From positions 1-42,097 of the forward strand of contig JBCCFX010000004.1 of the NCBI GenBank assembly GCA_039029515.1: a stretch of 42,097 bases of DNA, given 5' to 3'. The stretch is from JBCCFX01 sp039029515. GTDB taxonomy: Bacteria; Planctomycetota; Phycisphaerae; Phycisphaerales; SM1A02. A program made the position numbers and the translations under genes. Positions within the stretch are counted from its first letter, which is position 1; every line of letters begins with the position of its first letter. Shown here piece after piece: positions 8,466-16,751 of the stretch. The notes under the pieces were generated by a model. That model worked only from the letters and a program-made list of their open reading frames with translations. It was not told where the DNA came from and made no database searches.

Positions 8466-8730
8466 CGGCACGCGCAGGGGCTGCGCGGCAGGGTCCGAAT
8501 TGGTTATAAGTCTTGCAGCCACAGAATTTTGTAGGTTAGTCAGCATTGCGCCTAAAGTTCAAGGAAAATCGGGGAATCCGACGATACATCTGCTGTGAGG
8601 TTCGCGGGCTTCCCCAGGTGCCTTTCCCGCGACCTGACTTGGTGTGTGGCTCGATGGTGGTGAGCCATGCATTGCGTGACATCCGTACGCTGAACGTACC
8701 GCATCGGCCGCGTGAAGGAGTTGATTTTAC

Positions 8731-9045
8731 ATGCCTGACATCGCTTCCATTGGTTCCGGTTCCGTTGGACCGGTACATCGGACCTCGTCCGCATCTGCTG
8801 CGTACCAGGTGTCGGACCGTACGAGGGACGATGAGCGCGTCGATTCGCAGCGACCAAGTGCCCAGCTGGGTGATCGGGTCGAACTGTCGGATCGAGCGCG
8901 ATACCTGAGCCATCTGCGCGAACTGCCGGAAGTCCGGTCCGAACGCGTCGAACAGGTGCAAACTGCGATTGCAGACGGTTCGTATCTCTCTGATGAGAAG
9001 ATCGACGTCGCAATCAACCGTCTTCTCGACGATCTGAACCTGTAG
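8731..9045 (+). CDS. flgM: Anti-sigma-28 factor FlgM
   Basis: 104 aa. The C-terminal half has the FlgM pattern. DRVELSDRARYLSHLRELPE is followed by a helix (VRSERVEQVQTAIADGSY) and by KIDVAINRLLDDL at the very end, the segment that binds sigma-28 in known FlgM proteins. The N-terminal half is Ser-rich and probably unfolded, which suits secretion through the flagellar hook. AAGGAG lies 10 nt before ATG 8731. The gene is monocistronic, ending in a strong terminator. No sigma-28 or other flagellar gene is nearby except the flagellin at 26923. The upstream region is AT-richer than average. Confidence 0.85.
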   Translation: MPDIASIGSGSVGPVHRTSSASAAYQVSDRTRDDERVDSQRPSAQLGDRVELSDRARYLSHLRELPEVRSERVEQVQTAIADGSYLSDEKIDVAINRLLDDLNL

Positions 9046-9079
9046 ACAACGTCGTTCGACAACACACAATCGTGCGATC

Positions 9080-9105
9080 AACCCGCCGTGACCCGGCGGG
9101 TTTTT
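9080..9105 (+). terminator. Rho-independent terminator of flgM
   Basis: Stem AACCCGCCG (9080-9088), loop TGACC, stem CGGCGGGTT (9094-9102), with the T-run TTTTT at 9101-9105. This is the clearest intrinsic terminator in the window and lies 35 nt after the flgM stop. Confidence 0.92.
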
Positions 9106-9286
9106 CGTGCGCCCACCACAGCTGTCCTTCGGCCGATAACGCGCCCGCACAGACCGCACCAGTTCGCCCAACCACGCCACCGGAACGCCGCGCGAGGATA
9201 CCCCGGTTTGCGTTCGGCCTTCCGCGCAGGCCAATGCCACCTTCTCAACGTCGACCACGCGTCGACACACAGGGGAGGTCCAGGCC

Positions 9287-10171
9287 ATGCTGTTCACGTC
9301 ACAACCACGCACACCGTCCGTCGACGGTCTCGATATCGATCGGTATGACGCATCAGTGCTGACACCGGCTGGCTCATCCCGTCGCGCCCGACGCGAACAC
9401 GCGGCTCGCGTTGCACTCGTGCACGCCGTCGACGAACGTCTCGGCGATGTGCTCCGTGCCGGCGAAGTCGTCCAGCATCTCGCAGTCGGGACACTCGCAT
9501 CCGAGCTTGAGTTCCTCATGCTCGGTGGATTGGTCGATCTCACCGCGCGCACTGTCATGGTCATCACCAGCAATCGAATCGTGATGCTGCAGGTCGATCG
9601 ACGCAATCGTCCGCGTCACACGATGGCGCAGGTCCGTCACGAGTACATCACGCGTGCGGCATCGACACGCGATGGCGCATTGCGAGTTCATCTCGTCAAC
9701 GGCGAGACGCTCACGCTGCACAAGGCTGGCCGGGAACTGAACCGATCCATGCGTGATGTCATCAACACGCTCGCCTGCCCGCGCACCGTTGACGGTGGAG
9801 AGGCTGTCGTTTGTCCGTTATGTCCGTCATGCGGAACGGCGGCGAGCGACACGACCGATTCGTGTCGCGGCTGTGGCGCCGCGTTCATGCCTCGACACAC
9901 CGCCGGCGCGCTGTCGCTGCTGTGCCCGGGCCTGGGCGAGCTGTACGCCGGCTACCGCGCAATGGGCGTTTTCGCCATCGTGGCGACGGTCGGGATGTGG
10001 GGATTGTGGATCAGTCGGGTGGCTCATGAGCCGACAAAGATGAATGTGATGCTTGGTCTCATGGCGGCGTGGCACGTCGTCAGCGGCACCATCACCTGGA
10101 ACGCCACGCGTGCGGGCCGACGCCTGCAGTCCAGTGCGTGGCGAGGTCCGCGTGTGTTCGGTACGCGCTAA
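9287..10171 (+). CDS. PH-like domain, zinc ribbon and membrane segments; unknown function
   Basis: 294 aa, ATG 9287 with AGGGGAGG at 9271-9278. Residues about 55-165 look like a bacterial PH-like domain. GDVLRAGEVVQHLA is followed by ARTVMVITSNRIVMLQ (the 'turn on a tap' strand pattern of YokE/bPH proteins), then MAQVRHEYITRAAS. A four-Cys zinc ribbon follows (CPSCG, then CRGCGAAF, about 184-207). Then LLCPGLGELYAGYRAMG and two hydrophobic segments (about 220-260 and 250-270) anchor the C-terminus. The last part resembles TM2-type proteins (PGxGxxYxG). Function is unknown; bPH proteins are often membrane- or envelope-associated. It is followed after 54 nt by the PhoH gene, possibly cotranscribed. 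Confidence 0.75.
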   Translation: MLFTSQPRTPSVDGLDIDRYDASVLTPAGSSRRARREHAARVALVHAVDERLGDVLRAGEVVQHLAVGTLASELEFLMLGGLVDLTARTVMVITSNRIVMLQVDRRNRPRHTMAQVRHEYITRAASTRDGALRVHLVNGETLTLHKAGRELNRSMRDVINTLACPRTVDGGEAVVCPLCPSCGTAASDTTDSCRGCGAAFMPRHTAGALSLLCPGLGELYAGYRAMGVFAIVATVGMWGLWISRVAHEPTKMNVMLGLMAAWHVVSGTITWNATRAGRRLQSSAWRGPRVFGTR

Positions 10172-10225
10172 GGCGACCCGCTCGTCGCACCGCGACCCTA
10201 TCATGCGCGTGGAGGCATAGAGCAG

Positions 10226-11677
10226 ATGAGCACCGCGTCAGCGCGCCACGGTTCGGCCACCGCCGCCGAAACCTCACCCGGGACACTATCGAACACACAG
10301 CGCAAGCACTTTGTGCTCGATACCAACGTCCTGCTGCATGATCCCAACGCGATCTTCAAATTTGAAGAACACGAAGTGGTCATTCCCTTGTCAGTGATCG
10401 AAGAACTCGATCGCTTCAAGAAGAACAACGATGAAACCGGACGCAATGCGCGTCAGATCATTCGGCAACTCGACCGCCTGCGCGTTGAGGGTCGTCTGTT
10501 CGAAGGTGTGCCGCTGAACGATGTCGGCGGTGAGCTGCGCATCATGCGTTCGCAGGAAGTGACGGACGATCTTCCGATCGCGCTCGACCTCAACATTGCC
10601 GACAATCGAATCCTTGCCGTCGCGCACAGCCTCAAGCGCGAAGGTCGCATGACGGTGTTCATCTCGATGGACATCAACGCGCGCGTCAAAGCGGATGCGC
10701 TCGGGCTCGCCGTCGAGAACTTCGAAGCTGACCGCGTCGACGCCGACTGGCTGTACACCGGTCGCGTGGAAATCGGCGTACCCGGCGCACTCATCGATCA
10801 GCTGTACCAGGAACGCCAGCTCTCGCGCGCTGCGCTCGAGCCGTTTCTTGTGGTCACCGATGACCGTGGCGATGAAGTCAATATCGATCTCTGCACTAAT
10901 CAGTACGTGCACCTGCGCGGACAGGACGACGAGTCACATACCGGCCTCGCCCGACTGCTTGGCGACACCGGCCACCTGATTCCCATCACTGGCCCGCGCC
11001 GACCGGTCTTCGGTGTCATGGCGCGCAACGTCGAACAGACGATGGCGCTGGACTTGCTGCTCGATGATGAAGTCAAACTCGTCACGCTGCTCGGTACCGC
11101 GGGCACAGGCAAGACGCTCCTCGCGATGGCCGCCGGCATGCAAAAGGTCTTCAAGGAAGAACGCTACGAGAAGATCCTCGCGGCGCGACCAATCATCCCG
11201 CTCGGCCGCGATATCGGGTTCCTGCCCGGCGACAAGGACGAGAAGCTGTCGATGTGGATGCAGCCGATCTTCGACAACGTCGCGTATCTGCTTTCGACGC
11301 GCGGTAGCCATATGGAACACGCCGACTCGTTCACCATCGAACAGCGCATGGACAAACTGCTGGCCGAAGGCAAGCTGGTGATGGAACCGCTGACGTACAT
11401 TCGCGGCCGATCCATTCCGCATCAGTTCCTCGTGGTCGACGAAGTGCAGAATCTCACGCCGCACGAGGTGAAGACGATCGTGTCGCGCGCGGGCGAAGGC
11501 ACGAAGATCGTCATGACCGGCGACATCAACCAGATTGACAATCCGTACCTGGATGCTTCATCCAACGGTTTGAGTCAGACGGTTGAACGTATGAAGGGAC
11601 ATCCCATCGCCGGGCATATCACGCTGCAGCGCACGGAGCGTAGTTCGCTCGCGAGCCTTGCCGCGGATGTGTTGTGA
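10226..11677 (+). CDS. PIN-domain/PhoH-type ATPase (PhoH2/YlaK-like)
   Basis: 483 aa, the normal size for the PIN-PhoH fusion family. An N-terminal PIN nuclease domain starts at VLDTNVLLHDPN, with Asp32 as the first metal ligand, and runs to about residue 160 (ADNRILAVA supplies further acids). The PhoH ATPase domain fills the C-terminal half: Walker A GTAGTGKT ending near 297, ARPIIPLGRDIGFLPGD, Walker B VVDEVQNL near 405, and sensor MTGDINQIDNPYLD. Relatives in mycobacteria unwind and cut RNA; others are simply called phosphate-starvation-inducible. GGAGG lies about 12 nt before the ATG. It is not paired with a small antitoxin here. Confidence 0.93.
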   Translation: MSTASARHGSATAAETSPGTLSNTQRKHFVLDTNVLLHDPNAIFKFEEHEVVIPLSVIEELDRFKKNNDETGRNARQIIRQLDRLRVEGRLFEGVPLNDVGGELRIMRSQEVTDDLPIALDLNIADNRILAVAHSLKREGRMTVFISMDINARVKADALGLAVENFEADRVDADWLYTGRVEIGVPGALIDQLYQERQLSRAALEPFLVVTDDRGDEVNIDLCTNQYVHLRGQDDESHTGLARLLGDTGHLIPITGPRRPVFGVMARNVEQTMALDLLLDDEVKLVTLLGTAGTGKTLLAMAAGMQKVFKEERYEKILAARPIIPLGRDIGFLPGDKDEKLSMWMQPIFDNVAYLLSTRGSHMEHADSFTIEQRMDKLLAEGKLVMEPLTYIRGRSIPHQFLVVDEVQNLTPHEVKTIVSRAGEGTKIVMTGDINQIDNPYLDASSNGLSQTVERMKGHPIAGHITLQRTERSSLASLAADVL

Positions 11678-11693
11678 TCTGAAGCCGACGTGA

Positions 11694-12314
11694 TCAGTCG
11701 CCGGATGCGGTCTGCTCGCCTGCGCTGTGCAGGTGCTCGTCCCATCGCGTGTCGAGATCATGATGCACGTGCAGCAGGTCGAGCAGCTTGCCGGCCATGA
11801 AGTCCACGATTTCCTCGATCGTCTTCGGCAGCAGGTAGAAGCCCGGATTCAGCGGGGCGATGATCGCGCCCGCCTGCGTCAGCCGCTGCATGTTCTCGAT
11901 GTCGATCAGCGTCAATGGCGACTCGCGATGCGCGACGATGAGTCGACGACGCTCCTTCATCGTGACCAGTGCGGCGCGCTGCAGGAGATTGCTGGTCACG
12001 CCCGAGGCAATCGCACCAAGGGTGTTGCTCGACGCGGGAACGATCACCATGCCGCGATGCAGGAACGACCCTGATGCGATCGCCGCACCGAGATCGTTGT
12101 CGTTGTGGATGACCACTCGGCTGCCGCGACCTTCGGAGAGTGCATCGGCATCGATGCGCTTCATGCCGAGCTCGTCGAACAGCAGCCGGCGCCCGAGCGT
12201 GGTCACCGTGAGATGAACCTCGCACTCGGCTTCGGTCAGCAATTCGACCACACGCTTTGCGTAGAGCGCGCCGCTGGCCCCGCTGATTCCGACGACGACT
12301 TTCCGTTCTTGCAT
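11694..12314 (-). CDS. ubiX: UbiX-type flavin prenyltransferase
   Basis: 206 aa, normal UbiX length. It makes prenylated FMN from FMN and dimethylallyl phosphate, the cofactor of UbiD-type decarboxylases. Family signs: VGISGASGALYA at the N-terminus, PASSNTLGAIASGVTSNLLQ, then KERRRLIVAHRESPL and PLNPGFY. In futalosine-pathway bacteria UbiX/UbiD homologues decarboxylate a late naphthoate intermediate, so a link with mqnE at the window start is plausible. No ubiD lies in the window. ATG 12314 is chosen because homology begins there; the frame stays open to 12581 across repeats. A TAGAAT lies 5 nt upstream, suggesting leaderless transcription. Confidence 0.93.
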   Translation of the reverse strand: MQERKVVVGISGASGALYAKRVVELLTEAECEVHLTVTTLGRRLLFDELGMKRIDADALSEGRGSRVVIHNDNDLGAAIASGSFLHRGMVIVPASSNTLGAIASGVTSNLLQRAALVTMKERRRLIVAHRESPLTLIDIENMQRLTQAGAIIAPLNPGFYLLPKTIEEIVDFMAGKLLDLLHVHHDLDTRWDEHLHSAGEQTASGD

Positions 12315-12319
12315 AGGCG

Positions 12320-12325
12320 ATTCTA
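12320..12325 (-). promoter_or_regulatory. Putative -10 element TAGAAT close to ubiX start
   Basis: On the minus strand, TAGAAT is followed by CGCCT and then the ubiX ATG. The same TAGAAT-N5-ATG layout occurs before the phosphatase gene (15923-15928). No SD and no clear -35 are seen. Confidence 0.45.
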
Positions 12326-12371
12326 GGCAGGTGGACGAGGGCGGTGTTGGGGCATGGGCGGCGGGTTGAAC

Positions 12372-12493
12372 GTAGGGCGGCTTTACCAAGCCGCCGGCAT
12401 AACCGACTTGGCCTACGACGGCGGACAGGTATGCCCGCCCTACTGCCTGCCCTACACACTCCTCGTTGCCGGGTTCAGCGGAAGCCGGCCTAC
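12372..12493. repeat. Cluster of three GTAGG/CCTAC palindromes
   Basis: This covers most of the 329-nt gap between ubiX and the next gene. First: GTAG then arms GGCGGCTT and AAGCCGCC around TACC (12372-12395). Second: GGCGGACA and TGCCCGCC around GGTA, one mismatch, then CTAC (12420-12443). Third: GCCGGGTTC and GAAGCCGGC around AGCG, one mismatch, then CTAC (12468-12493). Between the first two lies AACCGACTTGGCCTAC, a possible decayed half copy. A degenerate GAATCC-word tract follows at about 12507-12545. No gene is seen in the gap. Confidence 0.8.
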
Positions 12494-12643
12494 ACGGCCC
12501 GATCGCCGAATCCGAATCCCGAATCCCCAACCCCGATTCCCTTCCTTGTGCATAACGGTCCGCATGGTCGAAGGACCACATAGGGCGAGTAGACTCGCCA
12601 CTGCTCTGTTGTCCAGAGGTTCTGCTACGGAGGAGGCCATCTC

Positions 12644-13210
12644 ATGCGCTCCCGAATCACCATGCTCGTGTCCACGCTCGTTGTCGTATCGATGCTCATC
12701 ACAGGCTGTGCGCCGGTCTCGACGTACCCGCCGGTCCAGGGCACGCGCGGCGTGACGAATGGTCATCTCCAGCCGCTCCCCGACATCATGGTCGAAGCGC
12801 TGCGATACACCTACGAGAAGCACGGCGATGGCGAGTCATTCGTCATCAACCTCCCACAGCCTGCGGAACCAAATCTCTACGAACGCATCAGCAAACGCCT
12901 GAGCCACCACGTCGATGTCCCGATCCGACCGATGACGAATCCCGGCGAGCCGGCATTCACGATCCAGCAGGTGCGCTCACGCGGCAATCTCGCACACGTC
13001 GACGTGGTCTACCCCGGCGAGAGCGGCTCACTCGAGTCCGCCACGTACACGATGAAGTTCGAGTTCGTCGGTGGTTACTTTGTCGACCACGTCCGCGTCT
13101 GGCGCGTGCCCGTCGAGACGCCGCCGGCCAACTATCTCACGCACACGGGCGGCGCCGCTGACGTGACGTCCACGAACACGGAAACCGCTGCCGTTCCGAC
13201 GTACGAGTAG
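12644..13210 (+). CDS. Lipoprotein, unknown function
   Basis: 188 aa, ATG 12644 with GGAGGAGG about 8 nt upstream. Lipoprotein signal MRSRITMLVSTLVVVSMLIT ends in GC, giving Cys22. The mature domain has ALRYTYEKHGDGESFVINLP followed by alternating strands and ends with a low-complexity Thr/Ala/Asn tail. No recognised domain. It reads as a single-domain envelope protein of mixed alpha/beta fold. It stands alone, with 132 nt before the epimerase gene. Confidence 0.75.
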   Translation: MRSRITMLVSTLVVVSMLITGCAPVSTYPPVQGTRGVTNGHLQPLPDIMVEALRYTYEKHGDGESFVINLPQPAEPNLYERISKRLSHHVDVPIRPMTNPGEPAFTIQQVRSRGNLAHVDVVYPGESGSLESATYTMKFEFVGGYFVDHVRVWRVPVETPPANYLTHTGGAADVTSTNTETAAVPTYE

Positions 13211-13342
13211 GCAGCCGAGCTACGCGAATCCGTCGAAGCCGAATCGAACGGGAACGTGCCGAACGACGTACCATCGTGATCGCAGGATGATCCGGCGGCG
13301 ATCGCCCTGCCTCCACGTCGTCACGCCGCCCGGGATTCGCCC

Positions 13343-14311
13343 ATGCCAACTGATCCTCGCTACCACGACCTGAAGGGTCGCCGGGTCTGTGTGACCGGTG
13401 GCGCGGGGTTCATCGGGTCGCACCTCGTCGATGCCTTGCTCGACGCCGGCGCTGATGTCGCGGTCATCGATGATCTGTCCAACGGTCGCGAAGCCAATCT
13501 CGATCAGGTACGAGATCGCATCACGTTCGTGCAGGGTTCCATTCTCGACCAGTCAGCGCTTGCCGCCGCGATGCGCGATGTCGACATCGTTTTCCACGAA
13601 GCCGCGGTGACGTCCGTGCCGCGGAGCGTCGAGCAGCCTGCACGGTCGATCGAAGTCAATGCGGTCGGGACGCGATGTGTCCTGGATGCCGCACGCGCCG
13701 CGGGCGCTTCACGCGTGGTGTTCGCTGCGTCCAGCAGTGCGTACGGCGAGCGCGACGAGGCCATCAAGACGGAGACGATGTCATCGCAACCGATGTCGCC
13801 GTATGCGGCTGCAAAGTGCGCGGGGGAACTGCTGCTCCAGACATATTGCTCGTGTTACGGCATGTCCGGCGTCAGCCTTCGGTACTTCAACATCTTCGGG
13901 TCGCGCCAACGTGCCGATTCCGATTACGCCGCTGTGATCCCGAAGTTTATCAGCCTGTTTCGCAGCGGAACCAAACCGAAAATCTACGGCGATGGTACAC
14001 AGACGCGCGACTTCACGCATGTGCGCAACGCGGTACACGCGAACATGCTCGCCGCCGTCTGCGCGGAACCGTTGCGCGGCGATGTCATCAACGTTGCGTG
14101 TGGCGAATCGACCACATTGCTCGAACTCGTCACACGACTCGCGTCGTTGCTTGGCGTTGATCCTGATGTTGAGTTCGCGCCGCCGCGCATCGGCGAGATT
14201 CTCCACAGTCGCGCTGACATCCAGCGCGCACGTGATGTGCTCGGCTATGACGTCGTCATGCCACTCGATGACGGCCTGCGCGATGTTGTCGAGGCGAGCC
14301 GTGAGCTATGA
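13343..14311 (+). CDS. NAD-dependent sugar-nucleotide epimerase/dehydratase
   Basis: 322 aa extended short-chain dehydrogenase. The NAD-binding motif VTGGAGFIGSHLVDALLDAG starts near residue 14. DDLSNG binds the adenosine side. The catalytic YxxxK is YAAAK (about residues 153-157), preceded by AASSSAYG with the catalytic Ser. Later motifs LRYFNIFGSRQ and YGDGTQTRDFTHV are those of UDP-glucose/UDP-GlcNAc 4-epimerases and close relatives. The substrate is probably a UDP-hexose, but which one cannot be read. No glycosyltransferases are adjacent, so the pathway (capsule, LPS or glycosylation) is open. The start ATG has only a weak SD. Confidence 0.9.
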   Translation: MPTDPRYHDLKGRRVCVTGGAGFIGSHLVDALLDAGADVAVIDDLSNGREANLDQVRDRITFVQGSILDQSALAAAMRDVDIVFHEAAVTSVPRSVEQPARSIEVNAVGTRCVLDAARAAGASRVVFAASSSAYGERDEAIKTETMSSQPMSPYAAAKCAGELLLQTYCSCYGMSGVSLRYFNIFGSRQRADSDYAAVIPKFISLFRSGTKPKIYGDGTQTRDFTHVRNAVHANMLAAVCAEPLRGDVINVACGESTTLLELVTRLASLLGVDPDVEFAPPRIGEILHSRADIQRARDVLGYDVVMPLDDGLRDVVEASREL

Positions 14312-14339
14312 GTTGTGGGCTGTGGGATGACCCGCTCAT

Positions 14340-14500
14340 GTAGGCCGGGTTCTGTTAAACCCGGCATGTCGTTGTAGGGCGGACTTGCCAGTCCGCCGCA
14401 TTCGTTTTTCACGATGGCGGATTCGTAAATCCGCCCTACAGGATGCCACCCTACGAAAGCCTTTGAATTCAGTTGCCGGGTTCAGCAGAACCCGGCCTAC
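14340..14500. repeat. Cluster of four GTAGG/CCTAC palindromes
   Basis: In the gap between two convergent genes. Copy one: GTAG, arms GCCGGGTT and AACCCGGC (14344-14365). Copy two: GTAG, arms GGCGGACT and AGTCCGCC around TGCC (14378-14397). Copy three: arms GGCGGATT and AATCCGCC around CGTA, then CTAC (14416-14439). Copy four: arms GCCGGGTTC and GAACCCGGC around AGCA, then CTAC (14475-14500), identical to 22-47. Copies one and two have GTAG only on the left; three and four have CTAC only on the right. Adjacent words GTGAGCTATGAGTTGTGGGC lie at 14301-14320. Confidence 0.88.
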
Positions 14501-14513
14501 GCAGAGCTGACCG

Positions 14514-15917
14514 TTACGCTTCCACCTTCATAGCGAGCAGCGTCTGATCGTCGCCCGGGCGCACACCTTCTTCGTGTTCACGCAATGCGTTCATGATGGA
14601 GTTCATCACGCAGTCAGGCTCGCCGGTGCACTTGGTCAGCGCATCCTCGATGCCTTCCATGCCGAACATGTCGTTGTTGCGGTTCATGCCTTCAGTAATG
14701 CCATCGGTGTACATCACGATTGACTGGCCGGGCTGCAGCTTCACCGTGGCGTCGTCGTACTCGACGTCTTCAAAGATGCCGAGCGGAAGCCCACCGACGG
14801 ATTCCAGCCGGGCGACCGTACCGCCGGAACCGTGATCCTTGAGCATGGGCGGCGGATGTCCGGCACATGCGTAGCGGAGTTCGCGCGTCATCGGATCGTA
14901 GATGCCGAGGAACGCCGTCACGAACGAACTCTCGAGCCGCTTCGCCGCAAGATGCTTGTTCGTGTGTTCGAGCACTTCGCCCGGTCCGCCCGGCATGTGC
15001 GGGTACGCGTGCAGAATCGCGTGCAACATGGCCATCAACACGGCCGCCGCAGGACCGTGACCCGCCGCGTCGGCAACGATGATCACCCACGGACCGTTCG
15101 GGTCGTGGCTCAGACCGTCTTCCGATCGCTTGAGCGGCTGGATGTCGTAGTAATCACCGCCGGCCTGATCGTACGTGTGATACTCCGCCGCAAGTGACAC
15201 GCCGGGAATCGACGGCATTTCATTAGGAAGCAGTGCGCGCTGAATGTCGGCGATGCGTTCCACTTCGCGCCGAATCTTCTCATTCGCCTGTTGCAGTTCG
15301 CGCGAGATGACCGTGCTCTTCACGCGACCACCAATCAGGTTCGCACGCAGGATCTGTTCTTCGAGATCGTCGACCGAAAACCCTTCGGGTTCATCCCGGC
15401 AGATGATCGCCCAGTTCAGCGGCTCACCGTTGTCATACAAGGGAATCGCCATCAACGAGCCGAAGGACGCGAGCGCATCGCCGATCACCGGATCATCCTT
15501 GATGTCGAGATAGTGGATCAATTCCGGGTAGGCGGATTGAATCAGCGCGCCGATGAAGCCGCCGGTGTGAATCGGAATGTCATTGATCTTCGCCCACGTA
15601 TCTTCGACATCGATGTGCTCGGTGTCACGATTGAGCAGATTGCGGGTGATGCGGTATTCGCCCGGCTTGAGGCCGCGGGTCGACAGGGAGAGATACCCGA
15701 CCGGCCCGTTCAGCCGACGAATGCCAAGCGAAAAGGTCCGCAGCACTTCGCGCGGGTCCTTTGCTCGACTCATGGAACCGACCATCTCCATCAGCAACGG
15801 CACTCGGCCATTGCGAGAGGTGTCAACGCACTGCATGCCCGTCATTTCGGGCTGCGGTCGGGGGCAGATTTTCTTCTCGTTCGCCGTGGAAACGGCATTG
15901 GCAGGTCCGTCAGTCAT
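14514..15917 (-). CDS. GAF-domain PP2C-type (RsbU/SpoIIE) serine phosphatase
   Basis: 467 aa from ATG 15917; the frame is open to 16319 but overlaps the deaminase and lacks homology. Residues about 40-210 form a GAF-like sensor domain. A linker helix follows (about 215-240). The C-terminal PPM/SpoIIE domain has GGDYYDI (metal Asp), VADAAGHGPAAAVLMAMLHA, CAGHPPP, IVMYTDGITEGMN and PGDDQTLLAMK, all RsbU-family motifs. Such enzymes dephosphorylate an anti-anti-sigma factor in partner-switching control. No STAS or HATPase partner gene is adjacent. It is cytoplasmic, with no membrane segment. The start has TAGAAT 5 nt upstream. Confidence 0.92.
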   Translation of the reverse strand: MTDGPANAVSTANEKKICPRPQPEMTGMQCVDTSRNGRVPLLMEMVGSMSRAKDPREVLRTFSLGIRRLNGPVGYLSLSTRGLKPGEYRITRNLLNRDTEHIDVEDTWAKINDIPIHTGGFIGALIQSAYPELIHYLDIKDDPVIGDALASFGSLMAIPLYDNGEPLNWAIICRDEPEGFSVDDLEEQILRANLIGGRVKSTVISRELQQANEKIRREVERIADIQRALLPNEMPSIPGVSLAAEYHTYDQAGGDYYDIQPLKRSEDGLSHDPNGPWVIIVADAAGHGPAAAVLMAMLHAILHAYPHMPGGPGEVLEHTNKHLAAKRLESSFVTAFLGIYDPMTRELRYACAGHPPPMLKDHGSGGTVARLESVGGLPLGIFEDVEYDDATVKLQPGQSIVMYTDGITEGMNRNNDMFGMEGIEDALTKCTGEPDCVMNSIMNALREHEEGVRPGDDQTLLAMKVEA

Positions 15918-15922
15918 GCCCG

Positions 15923-15928
15923 ATTCTA
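15923..15928 (-). promoter_or_regulatory. Putative -10 element TAGAAT close to start codon
   Basis: Minus-strand TAGAAT, then CGGGC, then ATG of the phosphatase. It has the same hexamer and 5-nt gap as ubiX. The region to the divergent deaminase start is only 60 nt, so both promoters must fit there. Confidence 0.45.
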
Positions 15929-15977
15929 TCCTGTAGGCACGATCCCTCGACGAACAAACTCGCCGGAGACTGTGGGT

Positions 15978-16436
15978 ATGCCGGAAATCCCAGACAAACA
16001 ACTCCAATCCTGGATGGACGCCGCCATCGAGCAGGCCGAGAAATCCTGGGCCGAAGGCGGCATTCCGATCGGATCGGTCCTCGCCGATGCGGCCGGCGAG
16101 ATCGTGGCGCGCGGGCACAATCAGCGTGTGCAGTCCGGCGATCCGACAGCGCACGCCGAGGTCGACTGCATTCGCAATGCGGGTCGACGGCGCGACTGGC
16201 GCACGCTCACGCTCATCAGCACGTTGAGTCCGTGTCCGATGTGTACCGGCACCGCGGTGCTGTTCAAGATCCCGCGCGTGGTGATCGGCGAGCATCAGAC
16301 GTATCTCGGCGCTGAACATTGGCTACGCGAACACGAGGTTGAGATCATTCAGATGAACGATGCGCGCTGCATCGAGCTTATGGAACGATTGCAGCGCGAG
16401 AAGCCGAATCTCTGGGCGGAAGATATCGGGGAGTAA
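15978..16436 (+). CDS. Cytosine deaminase, fungal (Fcy1) type
   Basis: 152 aa. Zinc-deaminase motifs are H59-A-E61 and P85-C86-PM-C89. The sequence follows yeast cytosine deaminase Fcy1 from memory more closely than TadA: EGGIPIGSVL, GRGHN-like ARGHNQR, TLSPCPMCTG, IPRVVIGE and above all the C-terminal WAEDIGE. Fcy1 turns cytosine into uracil and ammonia in pyrimidine salvage. Bacterial relatives exist, and the usual bacterial enzyme CodA is unrelated. TadA (tRNA adenosine) is less likely because of length, the C-terminus and lack of TadA tail motifs. ATG 15978 follows GTGGGT. The next gene starts 3 nt after the stop. Confidence 0.85.
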   Translation: MPEIPDKQLQSWMDAAIEQAEKSWAEGGIPIGSVLADAAGEIVARGHNQRVQSGDPTAHAEVDCIRNAGRRRDWRTLTLISTLSPCPMCTGTAVLFKIPRVVIGEHQTYLGAEHWLREHEVEIIQMNDARCIELMERLQREKPNLWAEDIGE

Positions 16437-16439
16437 GCG

Positions 16440-16751
16440 GTGCCATTCGGAATCGCACCTCACGTGCTGTTCATTCTTGCGTTGCCGTGGCTCGCGAGCA
16501 TCGCGGCAATGCTCTTTGCCAAGTTACATCTGCAGACGATGACGCGACGGTGCATGCTCTGTGAGTACGACTTCAGTGGACGCTCGGCGTCAACAACGCA
16601 CTGCCCCGAGTGCGGCGTTGAACTCAGGCTTCCGGAACACATGTACGAACGGAAGCAGTTAACTCCCGTTGGCCGTCGCGTCTCGTTCGTTGGCATGGCC
16701 ATTCACCAGTGCTACTTCATCGTCATACTGATTCTGATCGTGTCGAGTTGA
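16440..16751 (+). CDS. Small zinc-ribbon membrane protein
   Basis: 103 aa from GTG 16440, 3 nt after the deaminase stop, so probably coupled to it. Hydrophobic segment at about 8-26, then a zinc ribbon RCMLCEYDFSGR...HCPECG (Cys pairs about 38/41 and 58/61), then a second hydrophobic segment at about 82-101 ending the protein. The ribbon closely resembles that of 4302-5072. Proteins of this type are frequent and unnamed in planctomycetes. No function can be given; the topology implies that the ribbon and both ends face the same side or cross twice. Confidence 0.75.
   Translation: MPFGIAPHVLFILALPWLASIAAMLFAKLHLQTMTRRCMLCEYDFSGRSASTTHCPECGVELRLPEHMYERKQLTPVGRRVSFVGMAIHQCYFIVILILIVSS

Noticed and set aside
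8553..8587. Sigma-28 promoter for flgM
   Set aside because: TAAAGTTC resembles a sigma-28 -35, but the nearest GCCGATAA-like match (GACGATAC) is about 19 nt away instead of 11-12.
10226..11677. PIN domain as a toxin of a VapBC-type system
   Set aside because: It is fused to a PhoH ATPase in the normal housekeeping family order and no small antitoxin gene precedes it.
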